Below are positions 12,018 through 22,784 of a DNA stretch of 64,000 nt, in pieces; positions within the stretch are counted from its first letter, which is position 1, and the number at the start of each line of letters is the position of its first letter. Both the position numbers and the translations under genes were made by a program. The notes below the pieces were generated by a model. The model was not told where the DNA came from. It saw only the letters and a list, made by a program, of their open reading frames with translations, and did no database searches. Source of the DNA: Malus domestica (Eukaryota > Streptophyta > Magnoliopsida > Rosales > Rosaceae); the NCBI RefSeq assembly GCF_042453785.1, contig NC_091661.1, forward strand, positions 28,387,501 to 28,451,500. Direction: 5' to 3'.

Positions 12018-14584
12018 AAAGGTGTTGCACATAGGTTAGCTAGTGTAAATCCTCAAGCAGACACTCAAGAATTTTTTAAAAAGTTGGGAATTTATGGTAA
12101 AACGTTGGCCCAAGGTGGAGCCAATGTTGAAAGGGGGCTGGAGATTATGTACGTGAATAACAAGTAAAAGAAACACCAACCTATTACTTAATAGTCAACA
12201 TTACTAGCCGAAATTACATGCAGATTTGGTTCAAGTTCGTTGCAATATCCCTTTCAGTCATATTATGCACATCCTCTTGGAGACAACCCTCCTTGCTTCC
12301 ATTTTGCTCAACACTTTTCAGTAATCATGGCAGGCCTATCAGATAACTGTGCAGACCGTAAATCTTCATCGTTGAAAAACGAAGTTAGTAAGGGCCCAGT
12401 TGGAGACTAAAAATGTCACAGATATAGAATGTTTAAAGCACAAGTTATCAAAGATGATGAGAAGTAATCTTAAGTTAAAAATTTAAAACATATCAATAAA
12501 CACAAAAATAGAGAGAAAGAAAGATAAGAGACACAGACATACAGAGAGAGATCGAGAGAGAGGAATGATGGGAAATAAGACCCCTTGTACCTTCCTTTTC
12601 GTTGACCATGACAACTAAAGCACTGAGATGGACTTCCACTTCGCATGGTGGGGGGACCTCTTCAATTTCAGAAACTGATATACCAGCAGATATGCCTAGT
12701 TCAATCAGTGAGAAGTGCGTCTTCGGTTACAAAGATTCGCTCTCGTGTTCTCGCGAGGTTTGACCCATGCAACGACTCAAGCCTGGTTTACCATCCACCC
12801 AACCAGTTCAAGAAAACCCTGTCCTGCAGCAGAAAGAAAGTGTCAAACATTTCAAACAAATGCCATTTTAGTGTCCTTCGGCGATTTCGTTTCTCAAGAA
12901 AATATTACAAGTTCTATGCTTAAATTAGGGTGTACCACCACTCGTTCCAGACATTAAGCTTTGCCACATATTTCATCAAAGGTCCGAACAGGTGTTCCAT
13001 AATTTGCCAAAAACAAAAAAACCGGAGTTCTTCGTATGATAGTTATACATTTCAGGTTATAGGAAAAACACAAACAGAATAAGTTAAATGGGCAAAAGAG
13101 AAAAACTAGATATGAGCCGTACTCAGATTGTGAATTGAAAACAACTAGAAGAGTCCGGTACAAGAAATCAAATCATGACAAGATACTGAGGCCATGCAGT
13201 GCTAATTTGAACAGGCTGTATAACAACATAGTCAATCTTGGTCATTAGCATCGATCCTATGTGTTAAATGTAGCGTACATGGCTACATGTGAAAGTTATC
13301 TGATTCCGAGATCTTAGGACACCAGAAGTGGAACTGCCTGCATATCAACTTGTCTAAACAGTATGGTGTTCAGCGTGGCACTTCATTTTGTGTTCAAGCA
13401 CACTTAGCATAGAGGCCAATACTAACTGAGAGTGTGACTGCATATTCAACAGATATACAATGCCCTACTGATATCTTGTCCAATAAGAAGTGGCACATTG
13501 TCATCCTATTTGCTTAGAATTACAGAAAACTAGCAGTGGTATGCATGTAAGTTTCATGACAGGTACTTCAACCAGAGCAGTTAGACTTTGGGTCCATCCC
13601 AATGTTAAGTTGAACTCGGGTGACGAAGAATAACATATACAGAAATATAAGTATTGAGGAACAGAAAAGGCTAGATGTAATGAGCCATCAAGTGGCCAAA
13701 ATTGGTTTGGTATTCATCTTTAATTGATTCAGAACGTTATTCCTCACGGTAGCTCTAGTCCGCATTACCACTGCAGCATCTAGGCACCACTTTAACAATG
13801 GAGATCCTATTTTGGTGTTCTACTAAAGACTCATATTCTTCTACCTCTTCTTTCCTCTTCTGAGACAATCTAACATGTCACTTTTCAATTTGTTTTCATG
13901 TCATTATGTTGGGCATCGAGCATGCTTAAACTCTAATACCACTATAAGCATCATTACTGCAGAAAAATAGCCCAAAATAATGGAAATGTAAAATTTTCAC
14001 CAGTCATATGGCCACCAATTCATTATATTTTAGTTAAGAGCTGAACTTGGTGCAATGAAATGGTAGAAGATGTTACATAGGATAGGAGGACTTATCCAAA
14101 TCAAATATCTCATACACAAGAAGAAAACAACAATCAATAACTGATATCAACAACGGAAACATGATAAACGCAGTTTTTTTAATTTAATGAAGAGAAATTG
14201 GATTTTGGAGGACACCATATTAAATGTAAAGAAACATATATCTCAAACTACTCTTGAAAGATGTTACAATTTATATTCAATCATCTTCCTGGACCACTTT
14301 TATGATTATAAAGATCAAAGGGCTTCTTCTTTACAACGTACAAACAGAAGAAACTCACAATCATTTTTTGGCAAGAGATTGACTATTTCATTAGAATCAT
14401 GAAGATATGCCAGTTTCAGTAATACAATGTTCAAAATTCCTTCACATTAACCTTCCCTTCCAGCAATAACACTGAAATCTTTTAACTAGATGTGAAGTAT
14501 AACTAGAAGAGAAAACAAAAAGAGAGGAAAGAATTCAATAAATCCTAGAGTTACAGAATCCTAGAGGAGTCAAAAAGAAAAACA
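12018..14584. other. Intergenic region 3' of the hAT-like gene
   Basis: No complete gene recognised. On the minus strand two short segments (about 12591-12720 and 12214-12330) read like coding exons, but they do not join into a frame and match no family I recognise. The part next to 14585 probably holds the 3' UTR of the hAT-like gene. Confidence 0.4.
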
Positions 14585-16912
14585 TTACACTGTGGGTGCA
14601 CCGGAAAAGACCTCAGTCAGCATGTCATCCTCAATGTCTGCAGTCCCAAACAGCTCTGCTTCCTTTTCTTCCTCACTAGAAAGATCCCTTCTCTCGAGTT
14701 TGGCATGAGCTGCAATAAATATCATCTTCTGCACCTTTTCCAGGCCTACCCTTGAGTGCCTATGTACACGAATCCATTTCATGAAAGACCAATTGCACTT
14801 AAATCCACATGAGGTTGCATGGAGGAAGATAAGTCGCACTGCAACCCTCCCCAATGTCTTTAACTCACTTAGACAAGTTTCCCACACAAGTCTGCTGCTC
14901 TGCGGGTTTGCCATTTTCATCTTTCCAGTTACAGGATCTCGCTGTTTAACCTGAACTGCCTGAGCATACAGCGGGTCCATTCCTTCTGTTCTCCATTTCA
15001 TGAGCTCCATCAATGCAACATGAGCTTCTTCCCTGGAAACCAACCTCGTAATGAGCTTATCTACATCCTTCTCCTGCTCGTGCGTCAAGCACTTGAATGG
15101 TGGAAGGTACTTTCCACTAGTGTCCCTCATCAAGTATATCGGGTCAAGTATAAATGCAGCCGACCATGCTGGGTGGTAGTTCTTTCTGAATCGTCTTTCA
15201 ACTATTTTCTCAACAGGACCTTCGACAATGTTGAATTTGGCACACCAATCCTTTACTTTTGTTCTCAATTCTTCCCAAAGGGGCAGGCATTGCCCAAGTA
15301 ATGGCCTCTCAGCCTCAATCTCCTGAGTCATCCCCCTGATCATCTTAACAAGTGAATAAACTGCCTCTAATTCATTCCAAAAACCTTCAGTTTGAATCAT
15401 CCCTGCAACTTCCCTTGCAATTGGATCCTCCAGACATATCGCCTTATAGAAATCATCCAAGACAACCATTTGGAGTATGCGGGCACAGCTCAATATATCC
15501 TCCAGCATTGCATAGACAGGTGCAAAGTTCTTTGAGGTATCACATTTGGGCGAAGGAATTTGGATCAACCCAGCATATTCAAGCTCTTGCATCTTGTACT
15601 TCTCGAAAGCATGCCTAACCTCAGAGGTGCTATCTACAAAATTCGCAACCTTTAAGCAATTTTCAATGACAACCCTGAACAATGGAAGCTCTTTGTTAAA
15701 ATCCTTAATCAAAGACATGAACCCCTGAAGCTGACAGGAGACGTTCACCATCCAATGGTTCTGAGTCTCCAAATTCCTCAGTGCCTTGGCCTTATACTTG
15801 TCCGCAACTATCCCCACGCAACGCTGCACAGCATTCCCACATATAGTGGTAACTGAGTCCCACAACACCTCTTCTGCATATTTCGTCGGAACTGACCCGC
15901 CAGTAAATACTGCCTTCTGGAAAACACTAATCCCATTCGGAAGATTAACCGTGAACTTAACAACATTCTCCTCCCCACAAGAATCCCTGCTTTTCCACCC
16001 ATCAGAAGCAACTTGAAAAAACATTGCATCTCTAATCCTAGCTTCAGACTCAGCTTTCACCTCATCAAACTTAGCATCAAGTCGAGCACCCGAAAGCTCG
16101 CGCTGCAACAATGCAGGCAAGCCCACCTGGCTAAGGAAAGCCCTGAACTTGGGATGCTCGAGGCTCGAAAACGAGACCGACCCACATGACTCATAGAACC
16201 ACTCAGACAGTAATTCAAGTGCAGAATCAATCTGCTCCTTATTAAGAGTGGCACCAGGCGAAGCTTTGGGACTCTTAAGTTTCTTCACACTTTTTTCTAA
16301 CATTGCCAAAGCACCCAAATCCTCCTTCCCACCGGATAACACCAAATGGTGCTGATCTAGCCCCGTACTTCTCGCAATCCCAACTGGGTTTGGAGACTGT
16401 GAGAAATTATGATCACCGCAGAAGCCGGAAGACTCGATCATAGCTAAAGAATGAACCTGAATCGACGTAGGACTAGTAAGAGGAGGAGCTTGAGAAATAG
16501 GAGAAGGACTAATACCCATTTGCGAGCTCCGCTTTCTGTGATTGAGTGACGACGGAGACGGCAAGGAAGATATGGGAACCGGCGAAGCCGCCACCGTTGA
16601 ATTGGGTCTCAAAACAGAGGTAAAATTCGGGCAGGTACCCCGTTTGAGATGCTCCGAGGCGGTTCTGGAGGGGTTGGAGGCGGAGAAGACGGCGTCGCAG
16701 AGGGAGCACTTGAGCTTGACGGCCTTGGGGACGTTGGAGTTGGGGGTGCGAACGAGAATGGGCTCCAAGTGAGCCCAGTACCAAGCTCCTTTCCCCTTTA
16801 TGGCCTTTGTTCGAACAGTCACCAAGCTTTCGAATCGCCTGTTGAGGGCCCTAGCGGCTATGTCGTCCGGCGAGAGAGATGGGTCGGTGGGGGTTGAGTT
16901 TGTAGAAGCCAT
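14585..16912 (-). CDS. Domesticated hAT-transposase-like protein with BED zinc finger
   Basis: An uninterrupted 775-codon single-exon gene. The start is ATG at 16912 (MASTNSTPTDPSLSPDD); the frame extends 13 codons upstream without another ATG. The BED-type zinc finger is near residues 69-94 (KCSLC at C69/C72, then H88 and C94 in SEHLKRGTC). The middle has the DUF659/hAT RNase-H-like region (FFQVASDGWKSRD near 310; GIVADKYKAKALRNLE). The C terminus holds a divergent hAT dimerisation region (LGRVAVRLIFLHATSCGFKCNWSFM in two parts). Arabidopsis has two such conserved single-exon genes, At1g12380 and At1g62870 (recalled). No terminal inverted repeats or target duplications flank it, and it is intact, so it is inferred to be a domesticated nuclear DNA-binding protein rather than an active transposon. 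Its target is unknown. Confidence 0.9.
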   Translation of the reverse strand: MASTNSTPTDPSLSPDDIAARALNRRFESLVTVRTKAIKGKGAWYWAHLEPILVRTPNSNVPKAVKLKCSLCDAVFSASNPSRTASEHLKRGTCPNFTSVLRPNSTVAASPVPISSLPSPSSLNHRKRSSQMGISPSPISQAPPLTSPTSIQVHSLAMIESSGFCGDHNFSQSPNPVGIARSTGLDQHHLVLSGGKEDLGALAMLEKSVKKLKSPKASPGATLNKEQIDSALELLSEWFYESCGSVSFSSLEHPKFRAFLSQVGLPALLQRELSGARLDAKFDEVKAESEARIRDAMFFQVASDGWKSRDSCGEENVVKFTVNLPNGISVFQKAVFTGGSVPTKYAEEVLWDSVTTICGNAVQRCVGIVADKYKAKALRNLETQNHWMVNVSCQLQGFMSLIKDFNKELPLFRVVIENCLKVANFVDSTSEVRHAFEKYKMQELEYAGLIQIPSPKCDTSKNFAPVYAMLEDILSCARILQMVVLDDFYKAICLEDPIAREVAGMIQTEGFWNELEAVYSLVKMIRGMTQEIEAERPLLGQCLPLWEELRTKVKDWCAKFNIVEGPVEKIVERRFRKNYHPAWSAAFILDPIYLMRDTSGKYLPPFKCLTHEQEKDVDKLITRLVSREEAHVALMELMKWRTEGMDPLYAQAVQVKQRDPVTGKMKMANPQSSRLVWETCLSELKTLGRVAVRLIFLHATSCGFKCNWSFMKWIRVHRHSRVGLEKVQKMIFIAAHAKLERRDLSSEEEKEAELFGTADIEDDMLTEVFSGAPTV

Positions 16913-18428
16913 TGAAGCAAACGAGTTGAAATTGGGGAGTGTGAGTGACACAGTGAGTGAGTGAAGTGGTGGGCTTTCAGTGAAAGAACCAAGCTTTTTG
17001 GTGAGGTTGGTCTCTCACGGAGGTGGGTTCCGGGCATTTAGCCGGAAAGTGAAGGCCGCGGCGAAATGGGATTTGGGTTCGGGTTTGGGTTCGGGTTCGG
17101 ATTGAAGTGGAGGTCCATTTCCATGGCGATCTTGGGAGTGAAAAGAGTGAAAAAAGATGGAAGCTTGAAGCTTTTCAAGTGAGCTTTAATGGTGGGAGGT
17201 TTGTGAAATACTCAAGACTCGGCTGCAAAACTGCTCAACTGCACCTTCATCACACAACAGAAATGAGGGAGTACGGAGACATTCATATAGCGCAGACTCT
17301 GCAGACTCTAGAGAGAGAAAGTGAGAGAGTGATGAAAGAGGAGAGAGAATTTTATTCGACATGATCAAACAATATAAAGATCTTTTTCTATTTATTCTTC
17401 TGACCAACAAATTTTTTTCTCTTTTTTGTTTTTTGTTTCCATTTTTTCTTCTCTGTGAGAATTTTTGCTAATATCTAAAGGACTGTATTATCCGCATATC
17501 ATATTTTACTTCTCACACATCCTTTATTAATTTATGTTCATTTATCTTCTTCAATTCATCCGATCCGACGGCTAAAAATTAAAAGGATATGTGAAAAGTA
17601 AAAAATGATGTGTGGATATCACACCTCTATCTAAAAATCCTTGGAATTTCTTAGTGTTTGACATAAATGGAAGAAAATGTGTTTCCTTTTTATGGAATTT
17701 CAAAATTGCTTTCAATGCGTCTTGATTGGAGATTTTCTTTAGCTTAAGATGAAATTTTGTTGTGGTAAGTGCGTGACGTTAACTGATTGAAACTTCGTAA
17801 TTCATATGGTAGAGCTTTTACATTTGTATTTGTAGTTCGGTAATCGATTTTTTAAGGCTCGTAATTCAATTATAGTATTCATCATTCACGTATAAAAATA
17901 AATAAATAAACATGAGTTTTGCACAAATATTTCTTAAATACGCAAGGCCGTAGACAATGGGTTTTCATTATTTTTACTTGGGATTCTATATAAATACTTT
18001 CATTTCTTTCTTTTTCTTTGGGATATTTTGGCTCAACACTATTAAGTGATAAAGATGCTCACTGTCCTATTTATCATTATTAAATGAGTTTAAATTTTAA
18101 GAATTGTATAGTGGATAGACATCCAATCGTGATAAATAAGGTACCATTTCCTTTGTATGTTATTGCTCCTTTGCATTTTTGTGGAGATATATCCTTTTAT
18201 ACCGTTATACATTGTATATATATCCTATGGACGGATGCATAGTATTGTTTTTCTTTCCTCTTATTGTGTTTGTTACCATTCAAGTTCAGATTCCATTCTT
18301 AGAGGAATAAAATACATCGACATTGTATACATATGTATATTGTCACGTGTATTGTTTTTATTTTAATTTTTGAAAGGTAGTTGGGAAGTCTAATATGTAT
18401 CATATGTTGGATTCTTGCATATTATACA

Positions 18429-19312
18429 TGTTGATAGTGAATTCCATATCAAGGAAATGAGAGACCTTATATATGCTTATAAACCGTTGATGCACAAACC
18501 GATTTGACTTTGAAACAACGCAAAGTGTCAAGATGTGACCCTCTATAGGTTGCTTCTATTACCTAGTGATGATAGTATGTAAAGAGATAAGAGATAAATA
18601 AAGCAAACACAAAATATACATGGTTCACCTTAAGTTTGATTACGTCCACCTTGATAGAGGAACTTTCATTAATAATGTAGAGTTTACATGATACAAGGGT
18701 TTAGACATAGTCATCATTTAGTGAGTACTAATAATAGATTAATTAAGTAGAATAATATCATCAGGGATCAATTGGGGGGAGAACAATCTTCTTTCATAGT
18801 CGAGGAGAGTCCCTTTTTTTCGTTAGCCGTCGATCTGGGACTAGAAGATTTATTCTAGTGTTGACATGTGTCGGTTTGTGATTGGTCTCATGGTTGGAGA
18901 GAAATTCATGTGCTTTGGCATGGGTGCTTTAGCATGACCTCTTTAGTAGGTCTTCGAATTTATAAAGTTGACGGGTGCTCAGTAATTTCGAGATTGGTGA
19001 AGTATGATGTAAACATAAGTAATTAGGCTACTCCATGTATTCTCATTACTTTTATGGTGGAACCTCAATTTTCTTCATGGTGTTAGAGCATATTGTTCTA
19101 TGTGTAAAGCCCAATAGTGACACATGCTCCGCGTCACCCTGTTTGTGTTGTTCACGTTCACGTATAAGGTTTGAAAATTCGTCATAGGTGAGGGAACATG
19201 TTGATAGTGAATCTCACATCGAGGAAAAGAGGAACCTTGCATATGCTTATACGTAATTGGGCTACTCTCCATATAGTCAATTAGTTTGACAGTAAAACCC
19301 CAATTTTCTTAA
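18429..19312 (+). mobile_element. TRIM-like LTR element with disrupted 5' LTR
   Basis: TGTTGATAGTGAAT begins at 18429 and again at 19199. The 3' LTR (19199 to about 19312) is about 114 bp and ends in CCAATTTTCTTAA. The 5' copy has the same first 53 bp (to about 18481) and the same last about 65 bp (19013-19077, ending CAATTTTCTTCA), separated by about 530 bp of unrelated DNA. After the 5' LTR comes TGGTGTTAGAGCA (19078-19090), similar to the initiator-methionine tRNA primer site TGGTATCAGAGC. The internal region is only about 120 bp. This fits a miniature LTR retrotransposon whose left LTR received an insertion. No clear target duplication. Confidence 0.55.
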
Positions 19313-19709
19313 TATATTCACTTTAACCGTTTAAAATTAAAAATTTAGCTAATCCAGTATGATTATATAGGGATCTATATATATGATGATCAAGACTTGA
19401 AATATTAAGCAAAGCAAAACCGGTTAACTATTTGATTGTGATAATGTGATATCGTTTGTCAAACAAGAAAAATTATTTGATTGTGATAATGTGATCATCA
19501 TACTTGAAAGTTTGGTGGAGTGGTTACAAGGGTGACCCATAAATATATCACTACTTTATGTTTAATTATTTTTATTGGATGATTTCAAAATTATAAAAAT
19601 AAAAAAGGGGAGAACAAATTGCAAGAAAATTACCAAAAAAAGGAAAAGGAGAAGTTCATGAATGTCGTAACATTTGTTTATTGTACTTATAAAAGTGGTA
19701 TTGATTTTA

Positions 19710-19719
<10 letters not shown>

Positions 19720-19740
<21 letters not shown>

Positions 19741-19746
19741 TTATAT
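19720..19746. repeat. AT microsatellite
   Basis: An uninterrupted (AT)n run followed by TTATATA in otherwise AT-rich intergenic DNA. Confidence 0.8.
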
Positions 19747-22699
19747 AAGGATTGTGCTATTCACACATATTTTTTTTATATTTTACACTTCCCTCTCAAG
19801 ATTCGGGCCTCAGATCGAGTGAGTTGAAAATGAAAAATGACAGAAATTAACAGTGGTGTATGGGATAAAAACAAGGGTATAAATGACACCGTCTTTGTAC
19901 AATTATATTTAACTACAATAGGTATATGTGGTGTGGATGTGAAAAGTCAAAAAAGTATGCTTAATTATTCGAGTAAGAGGAGATGGCATCTTCACCTAAA
20001 GCATATGAGTGCTATGATCTATCCAACCTAAAGCTTTTTACATATGACATGATTTTAGATCCAAGGTCTATTTCAAGGTTGGAGAATGTTGAAAAAGATG
20101 ATATGGATCACAAACTGCATTTGAATTACAGATACCAAGTTTCTGCATTTATTCATTTTGTCTTTGCATCATAAAAAAAAAATATGAGGTTTCATTTTCA
20201 AAGGGTTTTAAGATAGAATTATGTTTTGATGTCGAAAGCAGAGCAGTAAATGCTGTTGAAACTCAATCAATTGACAAATATCAAATCATTATTTTTAATT
20301 TTAATCAATGAGACACGTGTGCATTTGTTATTTGTTTTTCAGCAATACTTGCTATTCTTCTTTCAGCAGCGAAACATGATTCTTTAAGATATACTACTAT
20401 ATTAGTTTTGGATTTTTCTAGACTAGTAGAACGTCTCAATGCATTCTGGTTCAAACACTTTCCTATCTTTTTAGGCTAGCGTTGGGTACAAATATTGTTT
20501 GTAATCAAATCCCGCCAATAATGTGGCATAAACAATTTATTAATATTATAACACGTTGATTGATGAATCAATTATATGATGCAACACCAGCATAGTAAAT
20601 GGGATACAAACATAAATCCAAGAATCAGTAAGCTGGAATCCATCAGGTTATAGAGAAAACATAAAGGTTTATTTGTTTGTTTTAGTTCATGAATGTTAAT
20701 TACAATAGCAGCCATAAGGCTTAAATAGACTTCACTCGACCCTTGGGAAAGTCAGGGGAGTCTCAGAGTATGTAAAAAAAGTAAATCGAACATAAAATGA
20801 AAAGTTTTATTTTTATTACAAACTTTCAAAGGCAGTTTTGAAAGTCTAAACGACCTCAGATGACTTTAATCCATCATACATTATGGCAAAGTCGTGTGTT
20901 GAACTGGAACTCTATACTCCTTTCAGAAAGGTATTATGTGTCCAAAACGGAGCTTGGATGCCAAATCTGTAAATTCCCACCACACTCTTTTGTCTTCCTT
21001 TAGTTTATTTCGTTTTTAATCCACTCAATCATCTGTTCTACATCACTAAAACACGTGAACTAATAATATTGTATGACGATATTCCTATATTAACAACTTT
21101 TTCCAAACAACTATAAAAGAAGTATGTTCGTTGGTGGTAGCCTGGTAGGTTATTTTTCCCACAAAACAATATTAAAGTTTAGAAAATAGGAGTTCAAACT
21201 TGGAATCATAGGTCTTTACCAACATTTACATAAAAATATAGAGAAAGTATTTTCAAGATTCCAATACATCACCCTTATAATTACTTCCCATTAGACTAAT
21301 AATTAGGTTTCAGTTAATTATTTTCTAACATTAATTTGTACACGAGTTTCACATTTATTGGGTGGAACCCAACCCCAATCGTATGGAATAAACTTTTTGA
21401 TGAATTTAATAATTGGAATACCTTTTACTGTACGTTATTCGGCTCCTGTAAATTGTTTTCTTAATATCTTCAAAACATTGAACCACTCCCTATTTTTAAC
21501 ATTAATGATGTAGGACTAGGTTTTTTTTTTTTTTTTTTTAATCAAAACGGTTTCGTTTTAAAGTTAAGCAATAAAAAGTTGTTTAGTAAATTTAAAATAT
21601 CTAATTTTTAATGACCTTTGAACGTTAACTTTTAAAAACATCATGTAAGTTGTTTTTATAAGCTGCTTTATAAAAAAATGGAGTTGAAGTTTTGATGAAT
21701 ATTTTCAACTCTTGTAATACCTTCATTAATTTAAAAAATGACATTATTTATCATTCTAACCACTCACAACTACAAAATCTAACCACTCACACCACCACTA
21801 TTGTTGTCACCACCACTCATGCCATCTTTAAAATTTATCACGCTTTTTCGTTGTTTTTTTTTATACTCACAACACTTTTAAAAATGCATTTTATTAACAG
21901 CTCAACTGCTTTGTTTTACAGCGGATTATTTTAAAAGCACAACATAAGCAGTTTTAAAAAACAAGCACAACAATCCCAAATGGCCCTAAGTCAATTTTAC
22001 TCACTGAATACTGGGATTTCAAACTAAGTCCCAAAATGAGTCATTCATAATAATTGGTTTTTGAACTTGCCATACAAATGAGTTAAGTTTGATACTTCCC
22101 ACTTATACAGATATATAAATGTCGTTAGATCGTATTTTCTATTTTTCCAAACTTAGGAGGCCATAGTTCATATAGTCAATTTCTTCCGAACTTACTACTT
22201 TTGTAATTTGAGTATGTGAATTAAGTCAATTGGTTAGGAGAATGTGCTTGTCTCCTTACAGAAGAGCTTAAATTCTCTCCTGTCATATCAAAATAATTTA
22301 AAACATTGAATTATCAAGAAAAAGATTAAGTATACTTTCTAACTATATTATAACGCTTGAATTAATAACATTACGTAATCGCGTAATTACTAGACAAAAA
22401 ACAACATTAAGCTAACCCCACCAAATTGTACTGGATCACCAGCCCAAAAAGTCTGCAAATGGGTTGAGATGGAGCCCATTCAAGACCCCTCATATTTCGT
22501 CGGTTTTTGGAAAACTGGCCCACTTCTCAATTGATTACGCTCGTTCTTTTTTGTTTTGTTTTTTTGATATTTTTTGTTGGTGTTGGGGTTTAAATGTTAA
22601 TTTCGCGCGTCAAGTCTCCTGACGCCACCTGTGCTTCCGTGAACCCTGTTGCATGTAATAACCGTGCTACCGCGGGTTACTCGAACACGAGGGTAGAAT

Positions 22700-22739
22700 T
22701 AGGGTTTTAAGAGCTGCGAGAGGGTTTTGCTAGGGTTTA
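22700..22739 (+). promoter_or_regulatory. Telo-box motifs upstream of FKBP53
   Basis: TAGGGTTTT at 22700-22708 and TAGGGTTTA at 22731-22739, 46-85 bp upstream of the FKBP53 ATG, probably in the leader. Telo boxes are known in promoters and leaders of plant genes for ribosome biogenesis and dividing cells. Functional role inferred. Confidence 0.6.
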
Positions 22740-22784
22740 GAAAAAGTTCGGAGCTTCGCTGTGCGAGACAACAATTCAGGAACG

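Larger units (their letters stand above)
17100..22690. other. Long intergenic region
   Basis: About 5.6 kb of AT-rich DNA between the divergently transcribed hAT-like and FKBP53 genes. It holds the probable leader/promoter of the hAT-like gene (CT-rich tract on the minus strand at 17300-17350, TATA-like TTTATATT near 17377-17384), a TRIM-like element (18429-19312), an AT microsatellite (19720-19746), a degenerate MITE-like stretch near 21590-21990 and a possible tRNA-derived SINE head near 22213-22305 (GTCAATTGGTTAGGAG). No supported gene. Confidence 0.5.

Noticed and set aside
16913-16951. Thirteen-codon upstream extension of the hAT-like frame
   Set aside because: It would need a GTG start; the first ATG at 16912 is the normal choice for a nuclear plant gene.
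22213-22305. tRNA gene
   Set aside because: GTCAATTGGTTAGGAG resembles an A box, but no cloverleaf or proper B box can be formed; at most a SINE remnant.
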